This document shows, piece after piece, positions 15,147 through 23,361 of a stretch of DNA of 64,000 nucleotides. This DNA comes from UBA1413 sp964650525 (lineage in GTDB: Bacteria; Bacteroidota; Bacteroidia; Bacteroidales; Prolixibacteraceae). The stretch is taken from assembly GCA_964650525.1 (NCBI GenBank), contig CAZYUA010000013.1:38072-102071 (forward strand), read 5' to 3'. The notes under the pieces were generated by a model that worked only from the letters and a program-made list of their open reading frames with translations, was not told the DNA's origin and made no database searches. Made by a program: the position numbers and the translations under genes. Each line of letters begins with the position of its first letter. Position 1 is the stretch's first letter.

Positions 15147-17174
15147 ATGAGTCCGATAATGGTATTTCTTCTGGTCATCCTTGCCGGCATGTTTCTGGTT
15201 TCCCTGACCAGGGAGACAATGCAAAAGATCTTTTTTGTGATGACAGTGACGGTAAGTGTGCTGATTTCAGGCAGGCTGGCATGGAATTCACTCACCGGAG
15301 AACCTTTCCGGATGCTCTTAAGAGGAAACTTGGTCACAGGGGTTATCCCCCTGGAGATCGATGCCCTTTCGGGATGGTTTATTCTGATAATCCATTTTGT
15401 TTTTATTACCGGGCTTATATACGGTTTATTTTATCTCAAAGCCTATCGGGATCAAAAAGCGAATCTGACCCTTCATTACCTTTCTTTTATCTTGCTTCAT
15501 GCGTCACTGGTTGGTCTTTGTCTGATCCGGAACAGCCTTGTTTTCCTGATTGCCTGGGAAATCATGACCCTTTCAGCCTTTATGGCAGTCATTTTTGAGC
15601 ACAACAAAAAAAGCACCCTGGATGCAGGAATGAATTTTCTGATTCAGTCACATATTTCCTTACTTTTTCTGATGCTGGGATTCCTATGGGTGGCCTTTAA
15701 AACAGGAAGCTATGATTTTGCTGCCATTTCGGAATATGCGGCAGGGGTCAGCCCTTCCCTTTCGCTGGTTCTGATGTTCGTTTTTTTTGCCGGCTTTGCT
15801 ATCAAAGCCGGTTTTGTACCCTTCCACACCTGGCTCCCCTATGCCCACCCTGCCGCACCAGCCCACATTTCAGGAATTATGTCGGGAGTAATGATAAAAA
15901 TCGGAATCTTCGGCATCCTCAGGATGATTCTTACCATCCCTACTGATTACCTCTCCCTGGGTTATTTCATCCTGGGCATCTCGGCTATTTCGGGCGTTTA
16001 CGGCGTCATGCTGGCCATTGTTCAGCATAATCTGAAAAAGCTGCTTGCATACCACAGTGTTGAAAACATCGGGATTATAGGCTTAGGAATAGGCATCGGA
16101 TGTATCGGCCTGGGAATGGGCCATCCCCTGATGACCGCACTGGGATTTGCCGGAGCCCTGCTTCACACCCTCAATCATGCCCTGTTCAAGTCGCTTCTTT
16201 TCTTTACAACCGGTACGGTCTATCAGGCTACCCACACCCTGGAAATCGAACAACTGGGAGGGCTGATAAAAAAAATGCCTCAGACGGCCCTACTTTTCCT
16301 GATAGCATCCATTGCCATCTCAGGAATACCCCCTTTTAACGGGTTCATTTCCGAATTCATTATCTATACCGGCTTCTATGAATGGTTGCTGAATGCTTCT
16401 GTTACAGCCTCCTTCCTGATACTGGTTTTAATACTTGGTCTGGTGCTGATTGGAGGTTTGGCACTGCTCTGTTTTACCAAAGCTTTTGGAATCGTTTTCC
16501 TAGGTACGCCGCGAAAAGAATTCCAAAATGAAATCAAAGAAGCTCCATTCCTTCAGTTGTTGCCCCTATACCTTACCGCAGCACTGATTCTTGCCATCGG
16601 AATTTTCCCCCAGGCATTTCTGGGAATGTTGTCAGCCCCACTTGCCGTTTTAGGTAAAGTACCAGCGGCTGTTATCAGTCCTTTTCCCGGCAGCGCCCTG
16701 GTTTCCCTGCAAACAGCCGGGTACGCCATGACAGGATTCATCCTGTTTACCGTACTGGTTTACTTTCTGAAAAACCGCATAATAAGAAACAATAAGGTCT
16801 CTGTTTCTCCTACCTGGGGTTGCGGGTATGTGGCCCCGACATCCAAACTCCAATATACAGCAGGATCGTTCGTCAGAAGCTACCGAAAACTTAATAGCCC
16901 TGCCCTGCTGACCTTTATCAAAGAAAAAGAGGTTACCGGTATGTTTCCAACCGAAGGGCATTATGAATCGCACACCTACGATTACCTTGAAAAATGGCTG
17001 ATCGACAAGCCATTGTCTGCAATAAGGTCATTTATGGGTAAATTTCATTTTTTCCAAAATGGAAGACTTCAGTCGTATATCCTATATGGTATCCTGTTGA
17101 TACTCGCCATGATACTGTTTCCGGTGATAGTCGGAAAATTCGTTGATCTTTTCAGATTTATCAAACAACTGTAA
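15147..17174 (+). CDS. hyfB: HyfB-like proton-antiporter subunit of an Ehr-type complex
   Basis: 675 residues from ATG 15147; a GTG 18 bases upstream is in frame but has no better support. About 16 membrane helices belong to the NuoL/MrpA-like antiporter family as found in hydrogenase-4 (HyfB/HycC). Motifs include FHTWLPYAHPAAPAHISG, which is the proton-channel helix region, KKLLAYHSVENIGIIGLG, and HALFKSLLF. A C-terminal soluble and amphipathic part with PTWGCGYVAPTSKLQYTA is typical of HyfB. It should move protons or sodium across the inner membrane. It is the first of six genes in tight order with HyfC, E, F and G homologues. Confidence 0.9.
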   Translation: MSPIMVFLLVILAGMFLVSLTRETMQKIFFVMTVTVSVLISGRLAWNSLTGEPFRMLLRGNLVTGVIPLEIDALSGWFILIIHFVFITGLIYGLFYLKAYRDQKANLTLHYLSFILLHASLVGLCLIRNSLVFLIAWEIMTLSAFMAVIFEHNKKSTLDAGMNFLIQSHISLLFLMLGFLWVAFKTGSYDFAAISEYAAGVSPSLSLVLMFVFFAGFAIKAGFVPFHTWLPYAHPAAPAHISGIMSGVMIKIGIFGILRMILTIPTDYLSLGYFILGISAISGVYGVMLAIVQHNLKKLLAYHSVENIGIIGLGIGIGCIGLGMGHPLMTALGFAGALLHTLNHALFKSLLFFTTGTVYQATHTLEIEQLGGLIKKMPQTALLFLIASIAISGIPPFNGFISEFIIYTGFYEWLLNASVTASFLILVLILGLVLIGGLALLCFTKAFGIVFLGTPRKEFQNEIKEAPFLQLLPLYLTAALILAIGIFPQAFLGMLSAPLAVLGKVPAAVISPFPGSALVSLQTAGYAMTGFILFTVLVYFLKNRIIRNNKVSVSPTWGCGYVAPTSKLQYTAGSFVRSYRKLNSPALLTFIKEKEVTGMFPTEGHYESHTYDYLEKWLIDKPLSAIRSFMGKFHFFQNGRLQSYILYGILLILAMILFPVIVGKFVDLFRFIKQL

Positions 17175-17176
17175 TC

Positions 17177-18082
17177 ATGTTAAGCCTTCTTTTGATCGTA
17201 ACAGCCGCTCTCTTCTTCACCGGGATTATCAATCGGACCAAGAGTTTGTTTTCTGGCCGGAAAGGTCCGGGTCTGTTTCAACCAGTGAAAGATGTAGTTC
17301 GTCTGTTCAGAAAAGGGAGCGTATACAGTGACACCACCAGTTTCATATTCAGGGTTGCTCCTGTAATCTATTTCTCTTCTGTCGTAATGGCCATGTTGGT
17401 AGTTCCATTTGGCCAATCCAGGGGGCTTCTCAGTTTTCGTGGTGATTTCATTTTCTTTGCCTATGTTCTGGCTTTGGGCAAATTCTTCAGCATACTGGCC
17501 GCCCTGGACACAGGCAGCAGTTTCGAAGGTATGGGAGCAAGCCGGGAGGCTCTCTTTTCGATGTTCGCAGAACCCGCTTTTTTCGTGTTGATGGGATCGC
17601 TTGCACTGCTCACCGGCTTTACCTCTTTCCATGAGATCTTTACCGCCCTGCACCTGGGATCTTCCATCAGTTACGCTATTGCCGTACTGGCTGCTTTTGT
17701 CCTGGGGATGATCACCATGATCGAAAACAGCCGTATGCCGGTTGATGATCCTAAAACCCACCTCGAACTGACCATGATTCATGAAGTCATGGTATTAGAC
17801 AACAGTGGCTTTGACCTCGGACTGATCCTTACTGCCGGAATGCTCAAATTCGCGGTATACGGGGCTTTAATCGTCAATTTGTTCGTTGGTGTATTTCCCT
17901 ACCAATACGCCATCCCGATTTTCTTCGCGATGCAGTTTTCGGCAGCGGTCATTACCGGGGCCATTGAATCGTTCATGGCCCGGTTCAGAATGAGCCATAA
18001 TGCCCAGTTTATTTTAGCCCTGACATCGGTAAGCCTGCTCATATTCCTGGGAGTATTGATGATTCTGGGCAAATTCAACTGA
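17177..18082 (+). CDS. hyfC: HyfC-like (NuoH-type) membrane anchor subunit
   Basis: 301 residues, starting two bases after the hyfB-like stop. Eight or so membrane helices contain the NuoH/HycD signatures: RTKSLFSGRKGPG near residue 20, SFEGMGASREALFSMFAEP, and ENSRMPVDDPKTHLELTMIHEVM. In complex I and group 4 hydrogenases this subunit couples the soluble redox arm to the membrane pump. Its charged loop residues are preserved, so the membrane part of the complex looks functional even though the soluble subunits have lost metal ligands. Confidence 0.92.
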   Translation: MLSLLLIVTAALFFTGIINRTKSLFSGRKGPGLFQPVKDVVRLFRKGSVYSDTTSFIFRVAPVIYFSSVVMAMLVVPFGQSRGLLSFRGDFIFFAYVLALGKFFSILAALDTGSSFEGMGASREALFSMFAEPAFFVLMGSLALLTGFTSFHEIFTALHLGSSISYAIAVLAAFVLGMITMIENSRMPVDDPKTHLELTMIHEVMVLDNSGFDLGLILTAGMLKFAVYGALIVNLFVGVFPYQYAIPIFFAMQFSAAVITGAIESFMARFRMSHNAQFILALTSVSLLIFLGVLMILGKFN

Positions 18083-18101
18083 TCACCTTAAAGTTCGGAA
18101 A

Positions 18102-18731
18102 ATGATCAATGTATTGCTAATAGTGTTTTTGATTACCCTGCTTTATCTGGCGATTGCCAACCGGCTGCTCACCTTTCTGAGGGTCCTGGCATTCCAGGGT
18201 GTTCTTCTCTTTTTCGCGGCCTTTATTCAACTCCAGGAAATTAACACCCTGAACCTGATCCTGATCCTTCTGGAAACCATCATTTTTAAATCGCTGGCCG
18301 TCCCCCTGTTTCTGGCATTCATCCTGAAGCGGAATAATATCACCAGGGAGGCTGAACCCTTCCTGCCCAATTTCCTCTCTCTGATCATCGTAACAGTCAT
18401 CATTACCCTGACCATATTGCTGGTGAACAGTATCCAGGATACCAGGCTTGACAGGATTTTCTTTGTGGTGGCTTTGTCTTCGCTGTTTACCGGGATTTAT
18501 ATCATCATCTCGCGGCGCAAAATTATTACCCATGTGATGGGCTACCTGGTTGTAGAAAACGGCGTGTTTATTTTGTCCTTAGCCATGGGCAATGAGATGA
18601 CCATGCTCGTCAATTTCGGGATTATGATGGACATTTTTGTCAGTGTTCTCGTATTGGGCATTTTCGTAAACCGGATCGGAGATACCTTCGAAGAAATGAG
18701 CATCGATAACTTGACGCGTCTTAAGGATTAG
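18102..18731 (+). CDS. hyfE: HyfE-like (NuoK-type) membrane subunit
   Basis: 209 residues with about six hydrophobic helices. HVMGYLVVENGVFILSLAMG matches the HyfE/NuoK segment that carries a conserved membrane glutamate (in VEN). Length agrees with HyfE. It lies 19 bases after the hyfC-like gene and 4 bases before the hyfF-like gene. It should form part of the ion-translocating membrane domain. Confidence 0.9.
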   Translation: MINVLLIVFLITLLYLAIANRLLTFLRVLAFQGVLLFFAAFIQLQEINTLNLILILLETIIFKSLAVPLFLAFILKRNNITREAEPFLPNFLSLIIVTVIITLTILLVNSIQDTRLDRIFFVVALSSLFTGIYIIISRRKIITHVMGYLVVENGVFILSLAMGNEMTMLVNFGIMMDIFVSVLVLGIFVNRIGDTFEEMSIDNLTRLKD

Positions 18732-18735
18732 CCCC

Positions 18736-20166
18736 ATGTTCAAATACTACCTTATTTCCACTCTGCTTCTGGGCACCGGCACCCTGCTGAACCGTAACCG
18801 TTTCATCCGCCTGTTGCTGCTGGGACTCTTTCTTGCCCTTCAGTCTGCCATCACCATCTATGGATTTATGCATCTGCATGAGACCGAGCCGGGTGGCTAT
18901 TTCAGCTACGATTCCCTGGGAATTCTTTTTCTGGCCGTTCTGACCATCCTGAGTTTCACCACTGCGATCCACAGTAAAATCTATCTTGAACACAGAAATG
19001 ACAACAGTCGCCACCAGAGTCTCTACTTTTCTGCCCTGATATTCCTGATCGGAGCCATGACCAGTGTCTATCTGTCAGCCACCATTGGGATCCTGTGGGT
19101 TTTCGTTGAGATTACCACCCTGAGTGTCGCCGCTCTCATCTATCACGAACGGTCCCACCTGTCGCTCGAAGCCACCTGGAAATATGTTTTCATTTGCTCC
19201 GTAGGTATTGCTTTTGCATTTGTAGGGATTGTTTTTCTTAGTAAGGCTTTGCAGGAAGCAGGATCCGTCAACCTTGCCTTCAGCGACATTCCGGCTCATC
19301 TCCGGAACGTCAATACCTTCTGGCTGAAACTCGCCTTTATTTTTCTGGTAGTGGGTTTCAGCACCAAAATGGGGTTGTTTCCTATGCATACCATTGCCGT
19401 CGATGCCCATACTGTAGCTCCCCCCCCGATCAGCGCCTTTATCTCCACAACCCTTATGAATGTGGGGTTTGTGGCCATTTTCCGCACCTATGCCATGATG
19501 GCCCATACCGCCCTGTTGCCATGGATGAACCAGATGCTCCTGTGGTGCGGGCTGCTTTCAGTTTTTCTTTCCGCAGTCTACATTCTGAAGGTAAACCATC
19601 TGAAAAGAATGTTTGCCTATTCGAGCCTGGAGCATATGGGTTTAACCGCTATTGGTTTGGCTTCCGGAGGAATCGGGTACTATGCTGCTATCCTCCACAT
19701 GATGCTCCACTCCCTGGTGAAAGCCAGTGCTTTCTACCAGATAGACCAGGTTCACCGTATTTTTAACAGTTATATCCTCACTCACACCGGTAGTTATTTT
19801 AAGAAAAACCAAACCGGGGCACTGGTTATGTTTTTTGTTGTCCTCAGTTTAACAGCCCTGCCCCCCTCAGGGATGTTCATCAGCGAATTTCTCCTTTTCA
19901 AGTCTCTATTCGTTTCCAACCGTATCCTGGTATTCATCCTCGTGATGCTCCTCCTTACCCTGATCGTTTATGCTCTCGGTAAAAGCGTCTTTTCCATGTT
20001 ATTCCTCCCAGCGTCCGATGAAATCAGCCAAGATACGGTGGTAATCCCCTTCCGCGAATCCGTGAGCCAGCTAATCCTTCTGGGAACAGCTGTTTATCTG
20101 GGTTATAATCCGCCCCACCTGCTCGTTACCCTCATTAAGGATGCCATCATGCAATTGCCTCACTAA
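18736..20166 (+). CDS. hyfF: HyfF-like (NuoN/NuoM-type) antiporter subunit
   Basis: 476 residues, about 13 membrane helices of the proton-antiporter family. Visible motifs are FVEITTLSVAALIYHERS, KMGLFPMHTIAVDAHTVAPPPISAFI (the discontinuous helix region), KRMFAYSSLEHMG and LHSLVKASAFYQ. With the HyfB-like protein this gives two antiporter-type subunits, as in hydrogenase-4 and Ehr complexes. The stop is one base before the chosen start of the next gene. Confidence 0.91.
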   Translation: MFKYYLISTLLLGTGTLLNRNRFIRLLLLGLFLALQSAITIYGFMHLHETEPGGYFSYDSLGILFLAVLTILSFTTAIHSKIYLEHRNDNSRHQSLYFSALIFLIGAMTSVYLSATIGILWVFVEITTLSVAALIYHERSHLSLEATWKYVFICSVGIAFAFVGIVFLSKALQEAGSVNLAFSDIPAHLRNVNTFWLKLAFIFLVVGFSTKMGLFPMHTIAVDAHTVAPPPISAFISTTLMNVGFVAIFRTYAMMAHTALLPWMNQMLLWCGLLSVFLSAVYILKVNHLKRMFAYSSLEHMGLTAIGLASGGIGYYAAILHMMLHSLVKASAFYQIDQVHRIFNSYILTHTGSYFKKNQTGALVMFFVVLSLTALPPSGMFISEFLLFKSLFVSNRILVFILVMLLLTLIVYALGKSVFSMLFLPASDEISQDTVVIPFRESVSQLILLGTAVYLGYNPPHLLVTLIKDAIMQLPH

Positions 20167-20167
20167 T

Positions 20168-21667
20168 ATGAACTATTGCACTATCGTTAATAATCAGGCT
20201 GTCAAGGTTTCGCAGATTCCCGAAATGGACTACGAAACGTTTTTAGACATCAACACAGGTTTTGTTGCCGCTTCTGCTGCCATGCACTGCGTGAATTATT
20301 TCGGGTACAAGGCTGGTAAGATGATCAGGCTGATCTGCTGCATCGCCAATGATAAGGATCAGGTAGTTTTTGTCACCTCCTGTCAGATCGATAACGAGGC
20401 CATACTGCCCTCGTTTACAGCCCACAAGCCTGGTTTCGAAAAATTTGAGCGGGAGATACACGAAAATTTCGGGATATCCTATACAGACCACCCCTGGCTT
20501 AAGCCGGTGAGGTATCCGTATAATCGTCACGACCGGTCAAAAACCATAGCCAACTACCCGTTCTTCAGGATGGAGGGAGAGGAATTGCATGAAGTTGGAG
20601 TAGGCCCCATCCATGCCGGGGTTATTGAACCGGGCCATTTCAGGTTTATCTGTAACGGCGAGCAGATTCTGCATCTGGAAATCCAGCTGGGTTATCAACA
20701 CCGCGGGATGGAAGATCTGTTTCTGAAAAAGACGAACCTGCTGCAAAGAGCCACTCTGGCTGAAAACATAGCAGGAGATTCGGTGGTTGGCCATTCCACA
20801 GCTTTTTCGCAGGTTTGGGAGAGCCTTTGTGGTTTTCAACCACCTGAGGAATTACAACTTAACCGGACTGTAGCGTTGGAATTGGAGCGGGCGGCCATCC
20901 ATACGGGGGACCTGGGGGCGATATGCGCCGATGTGGCCTACCAGTTAGGAAGTTCTGTTTATGGCCGGCTCAGGACTCCACTGATCAACTTTTTCCAGGA
21001 ATGGGGAGGAAACCGGCTGGCCAAAGGATTGGTCAGGCCGGGGGATAATCCCTTTCCCCTAACTCCCCTCCTTGCTGTCAGACTCAGGGAAATAGTGAAA
21101 CAGTATGAGCCCGATTTCGAGGAGATGAGTACTCAGATGTTCAGTGCGCCCAGTGTCTTATCCCGTTTGGAAAGAACCGGTGTGGTCTCCTATGCTGATG
21201 TCCTCTCTGCCGGTGCCGTGGGCATGTCCGCCAGAATGAGCGGACTGAACAGAGATATCCGCAGCTCTCATCCCACAGGACTCTACGGAACCCTGGACCA
21301 CCAGCCCGTGATCAAACATCACGGAGATGTTTACTCCAGGGTGCAGATCCGCAGGGAAGAAATCCGTCAATCCATTCACTATCTGCGTCAGCTTACGGAC
21401 AAGATTCCTTCCCTTCCCGGCAAGCTGAACAGCCTTTCATCTCCCGGGGCGGATTTATTCGCCCTTTCTCTGGTCGAGGGGTGGCGGGGCGAAATCTGCC
21501 ATTGCGCGGTTACCGGTACACACGGGGAACTGTTACACTATAAAATCAAGGACCCCTCCTTTCACAACTGGCTGGTCCTGGCCCTGGCCGTCCGCAACAA
21601 CGAAATTTCCGACTTCCCGGTCTGTAATAAAAGCTTCAACCTCTCCTACTGCGGCCACGATTTGTAA
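20168..21667 (+). CDS. hyfG: HyfG-like large subunit (NuoC-NuoD fusion) lacking NiFe ligands
   Basis: 499 residues from ATG 20168; an earlier in-frame start at 20141 overlaps hyfF and is less likely. Residues about 20-120 correspond to a NuoC-like domain and about 140-499 to the NuoD/hydrogenase large subunit (GYQHRGMEDLF, GHSTAFSQ). True group 4 hydrogenases bind NiFe through two CxxC pairs. Here the first reads IAGDS (Ala202, Ser205) and the second NLSYCGHD (Ser493, Gly496), so no NiFe site can form. This matches complexes described as Ehr, energy-converting hydrogenase-related. It is therefore not a hydrogenase; it may react with a quinone or another carrier, or serve a redox-free function. 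Confidence 0.9.
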   Translation: MNYCTIVNNQAVKVSQIPEMDYETFLDINTGFVAASAAMHCVNYFGYKAGKMIRLICCIANDKDQVVFVTSCQIDNEAILPSFTAHKPGFEKFEREIHENFGISYTDHPWLKPVRYPYNRHDRSKTIANYPFFRMEGEELHEVGVGPIHAGVIEPGHFRFICNGEQILHLEIQLGYQHRGMEDLFLKKTNLLQRATLAENIAGDSVVGHSTAFSQVWESLCGFQPPEELQLNRTVALELERAAIHTGDLGAICADVAYQLGSSVYGRLRTPLINFFQEWGGNRLAKGLVRPGDNPFPLTPLLAVRLREIVKQYEPDFEEMSTQMFSAPSVLSRLERTGVVSYADVLSAGAVGMSARMSGLNRDIRSSHPTGLYGTLDHQPVIKHHGDVYSRVQIRREEIRQSIHYLRQLTDKIPSLPGKLNSLSSPGADLFALSLVEGWRGEICHCAVTGTHGELLHYKIKDPSFHNWLVLALAVRNNEISDFPVCNKSFNLSYCGHDL

Positions 21668-21685
21668 CGATCATAAACCATTTCT

Positions 21686-22447
21686 ATGCTCCGTACTTTA
21701 AAGATCCTATATCATCAGGGAAAACAATATATTCCCGATCTGGCCAATGTTCATATTCCGGGAGTCTTCCGGGGAAGACCTATTATTTCTAACCGGAAGG
21801 TTGACGGGGATACACTGGTCAATCTTTGCCCTACCGGTGCCATCACGGCTTCACCCGTCACCCTTGATCTCGGAAAGTGTACCTTCTGCGGACAGTGCGC
21901 ACGAATGTTTCCGGAAAAGATTCTCTTCACCAAAGATTACAAACTTTCGACCAACGAACGCGACCGGCTGATCATTAGGGAAGGGGAAGATATGCCGCTG
22001 CTGGTGAATCCGGATCTTATCAGAAAAGAGGTGATTTCCCTGTTTGGAAATTCTTTGAAATTACGCCAGGTATCAGCCGGAGGCGATAACAGTTGCGAAT
22101 GGGAACTGAATGCATCCAATAACGTCCAGTTCGATATGTCCCGCTTCGGTATTGAGTTTGTTGCCTCACCCCGGCATGCTGATGGAATTGTCATCACAGG
22201 ACCCGTTACGGAAAATATGGCTGAACCCCTGCGGCTCTGCTATGAGGCGGTACCCGAACCCAGGATTGTTGTTCTGGCCGGTACCGATGCCATCAGCGGA
22301 GGAATTTTCGCCGGTGCCCCTGCCATCTCCAGGTCATTTTTGGACCGGCTACGCATAGATCTTTATATTCCGGGAAATCCTGCTCATCCCCTGACCATCA
22401 TCAACGGTCTGCTTGATCTGACCCGCAAAAAGAAAAATTCCAGATAA
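21686..22447 (+). CDS. Fused HyfH ferredoxin-like / HyfI (NuoB-like) small subunit with most Fe-S ligands lost
   Basis: 253 residues. The N-terminal 90 residues are a degenerate 2[4Fe-4S] ferredoxin of HyfH type: Cys48 (LCPTGAI) and Cys65, Cys68, Cys71 (KCTFCGQC) remain, while the first three cysteines and the last one (now Phe75) are gone. The survivors are the four that ligate one cluster in this fold. Residues about 125-253 are a NuoB/HycG domain (FVASPRHADGIVITGPVTENM). Its proximal cluster ligands are mostly replaced: Asp134, Cys137, Asp201, Asn231. At most one [4Fe-4S] cluster can therefore form. It closes the six-gene operon. Family is clear; electron transfer as in known relatives looks impossible. 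Confidence 0.87.
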   Translation: MLRTLKILYHQGKQYIPDLANVHIPGVFRGRPIISNRKVDGDTLVNLCPTGAITASPVTLDLGKCTFCGQCARMFPEKILFTKDYKLSTNERDRLIIREGEDMPLLVNPDLIRKEVISLFGNSLKLRQVSAGGDNSCEWELNASNNVQFDMSRFGIEFVASPRHADGIVITGPVTENMAEPLRLCYEAVPEPRIVVLAGTDAISGGIFAGAPAISRSFLDRLRIDLYIPGNPAHPLTIINGLLDLTRKKKNSR

Positions 22448-22477
22448 AGCACCGGGTCGGATCATCCGGGCCTTTAT
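22444..22477 (+). terminator. Possible terminator of the Ehr-type operon
   Basis: ATAAAG and CCGG on the left can pair with CCGG and CTTTAT on the right, with one two-base internal mismatch. It begins in the last stop codon of the operon. There is no clear T-tract, so strength is doubtful. Confidence 0.4.
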
Positions 22478-22612
22478 CGCAGAAAAATTATGCAGGAACT
22501 GATTTTGCTGTTTGTGTTATATCAATAGCTGCATCCGTATTTCAAAGCACCTTAATAGTCGCGTAAAGTGGTTATTTCATCAAGAACCCTTTGCGTGGAT
22601 AAAGGGAGCGCC

Positions 22613-23017
22613 TTAGCGTGATAAGCCTTCCCTCAATTTTCCCAGTTCATTGATAAGTGATTTGTTTATCAGTTCTGCCTTGCGTAAATCTTCTGCTGTT
22701 TTCCTGCACTGATCTTCCAATACCTTCACCTTTGACTTTCCAGATTCCAGCTCAGATTTACAATTCAGTAACTCCTGTTGCAGGTACCGGATTTCACTCT
22801 GGGCTTTAACCAGTTCGGCAACAGACCCGGGAAGGGAATCCCTGCCTGGTTCTTTATGTTTTTCAACGGAGTTGAGCCATTCATTTTCTATCCTCCCCAC
22901 CGACTGATTTAACCGTTCAATCGCTTCATTCAAGTCTGAAATCTGCTTTTTCTGATTCTGTCCACAGCCCAAGAGTAAAATTACCAGGCACAACAAGCAC
23001 ATCCAGTTCGGTTTCAT
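22613..23017 (-). CDS. Coiled-coil lipoprotein
   Basis: 134 residues. The signal ends in a lipobox LLLGC (Cys18), giving a membrane-anchored lipoprotein. The rest is almost entirely helical with heptad spacing (ISDLNEAIERLNQSVGRIEN, YLQQELLNCKSELESGKSKV, AELINKSLINELGKL), as expected for a coiled coil. I recognise no family. It stands alone, convergent with the Ehr-type operon. Its leader shares a repeat element with the PqqD-like gene, right up to the start codon, which hints at common control or a common insertion event. Confidence 0.75.
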   Translation of the reverse strand: MKPNWMCLLCLVILLLGCGQNQKKQISDLNEAIERLNQSVGRIENEWLNSVEKHKEPGRDSLPGSVAELVKAQSEIRYLQQELLNCKSELESGKSKVKVLEDQCRKTAEDLRKAELINKSLINELGKLREGLSR

Positions 23018-23167
23018 TCGTAAATATTTAGGTTAATGTTATAATATTCAATTACATGCCGCTTAGCGATTTGTTCTGCTTTTCATTACCATGGAACTCA
23101 CCTGCCTGCCGGCCGTCGGCCGACACCAAGACTGGCAGGCATGGTAAATGGTTCCATGTCCTTTTGT
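23015..23167 (-). repeat. Shared 5'-leader element, copy B
   Basis: Homologous to the leader at 14671-14784, but with about 40 extra bases in the loop that form their own stem (CCTGCC/GGCAGG). The outer stem is TTACCATG/CATGGTAA, perfect here, where copy A has the changed pair TTTCCATG/CATGGGAAA; a CATGGAAC/GTTCCATG pairing competes with it in both. The element ends with CTTTTGT as in copy A. The remaining bases up to 23361 hold nothing I can recognise. Confidence 0.65.
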
Positions 23168-23361
23168 GTTTCGTTGACTATGAACGAATCATTGAATCTT
23201 TCTAAGCAATTTACAAAAAAAAAGGTTGTACCGGAACTTCCTTTCCTGATTTATTTTTATTAAAGTTTTTATTTTGAATCATTCTAAATACCAGATCTCT
23301 TGCATGCACTACGTTCAACAGTTAGAGTTTACTACGATCCTAAAGTTACCATTTGCCTTCC
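23018..23361. other. Intergenic region between lipoprotein and S74 repeat protein genes
   Basis: About 344 bases. The first 150 are copy B of the leader repeat. The rest, downstream of the S74 protein stop, contains an AT-rich stretch near 23240-23290. No clear hairpin terminator, RNA gene or coding frame is seen. Confidence 0.5.

Noticed and set aside
15147..22447. Active hydrogenase-4 / formate hydrogenlyase
   Set aside because: The large subunit lacks all four NiFe-binding cysteines and the small subunit lacks most cluster ligands; no formate dehydrogenase gene is present.
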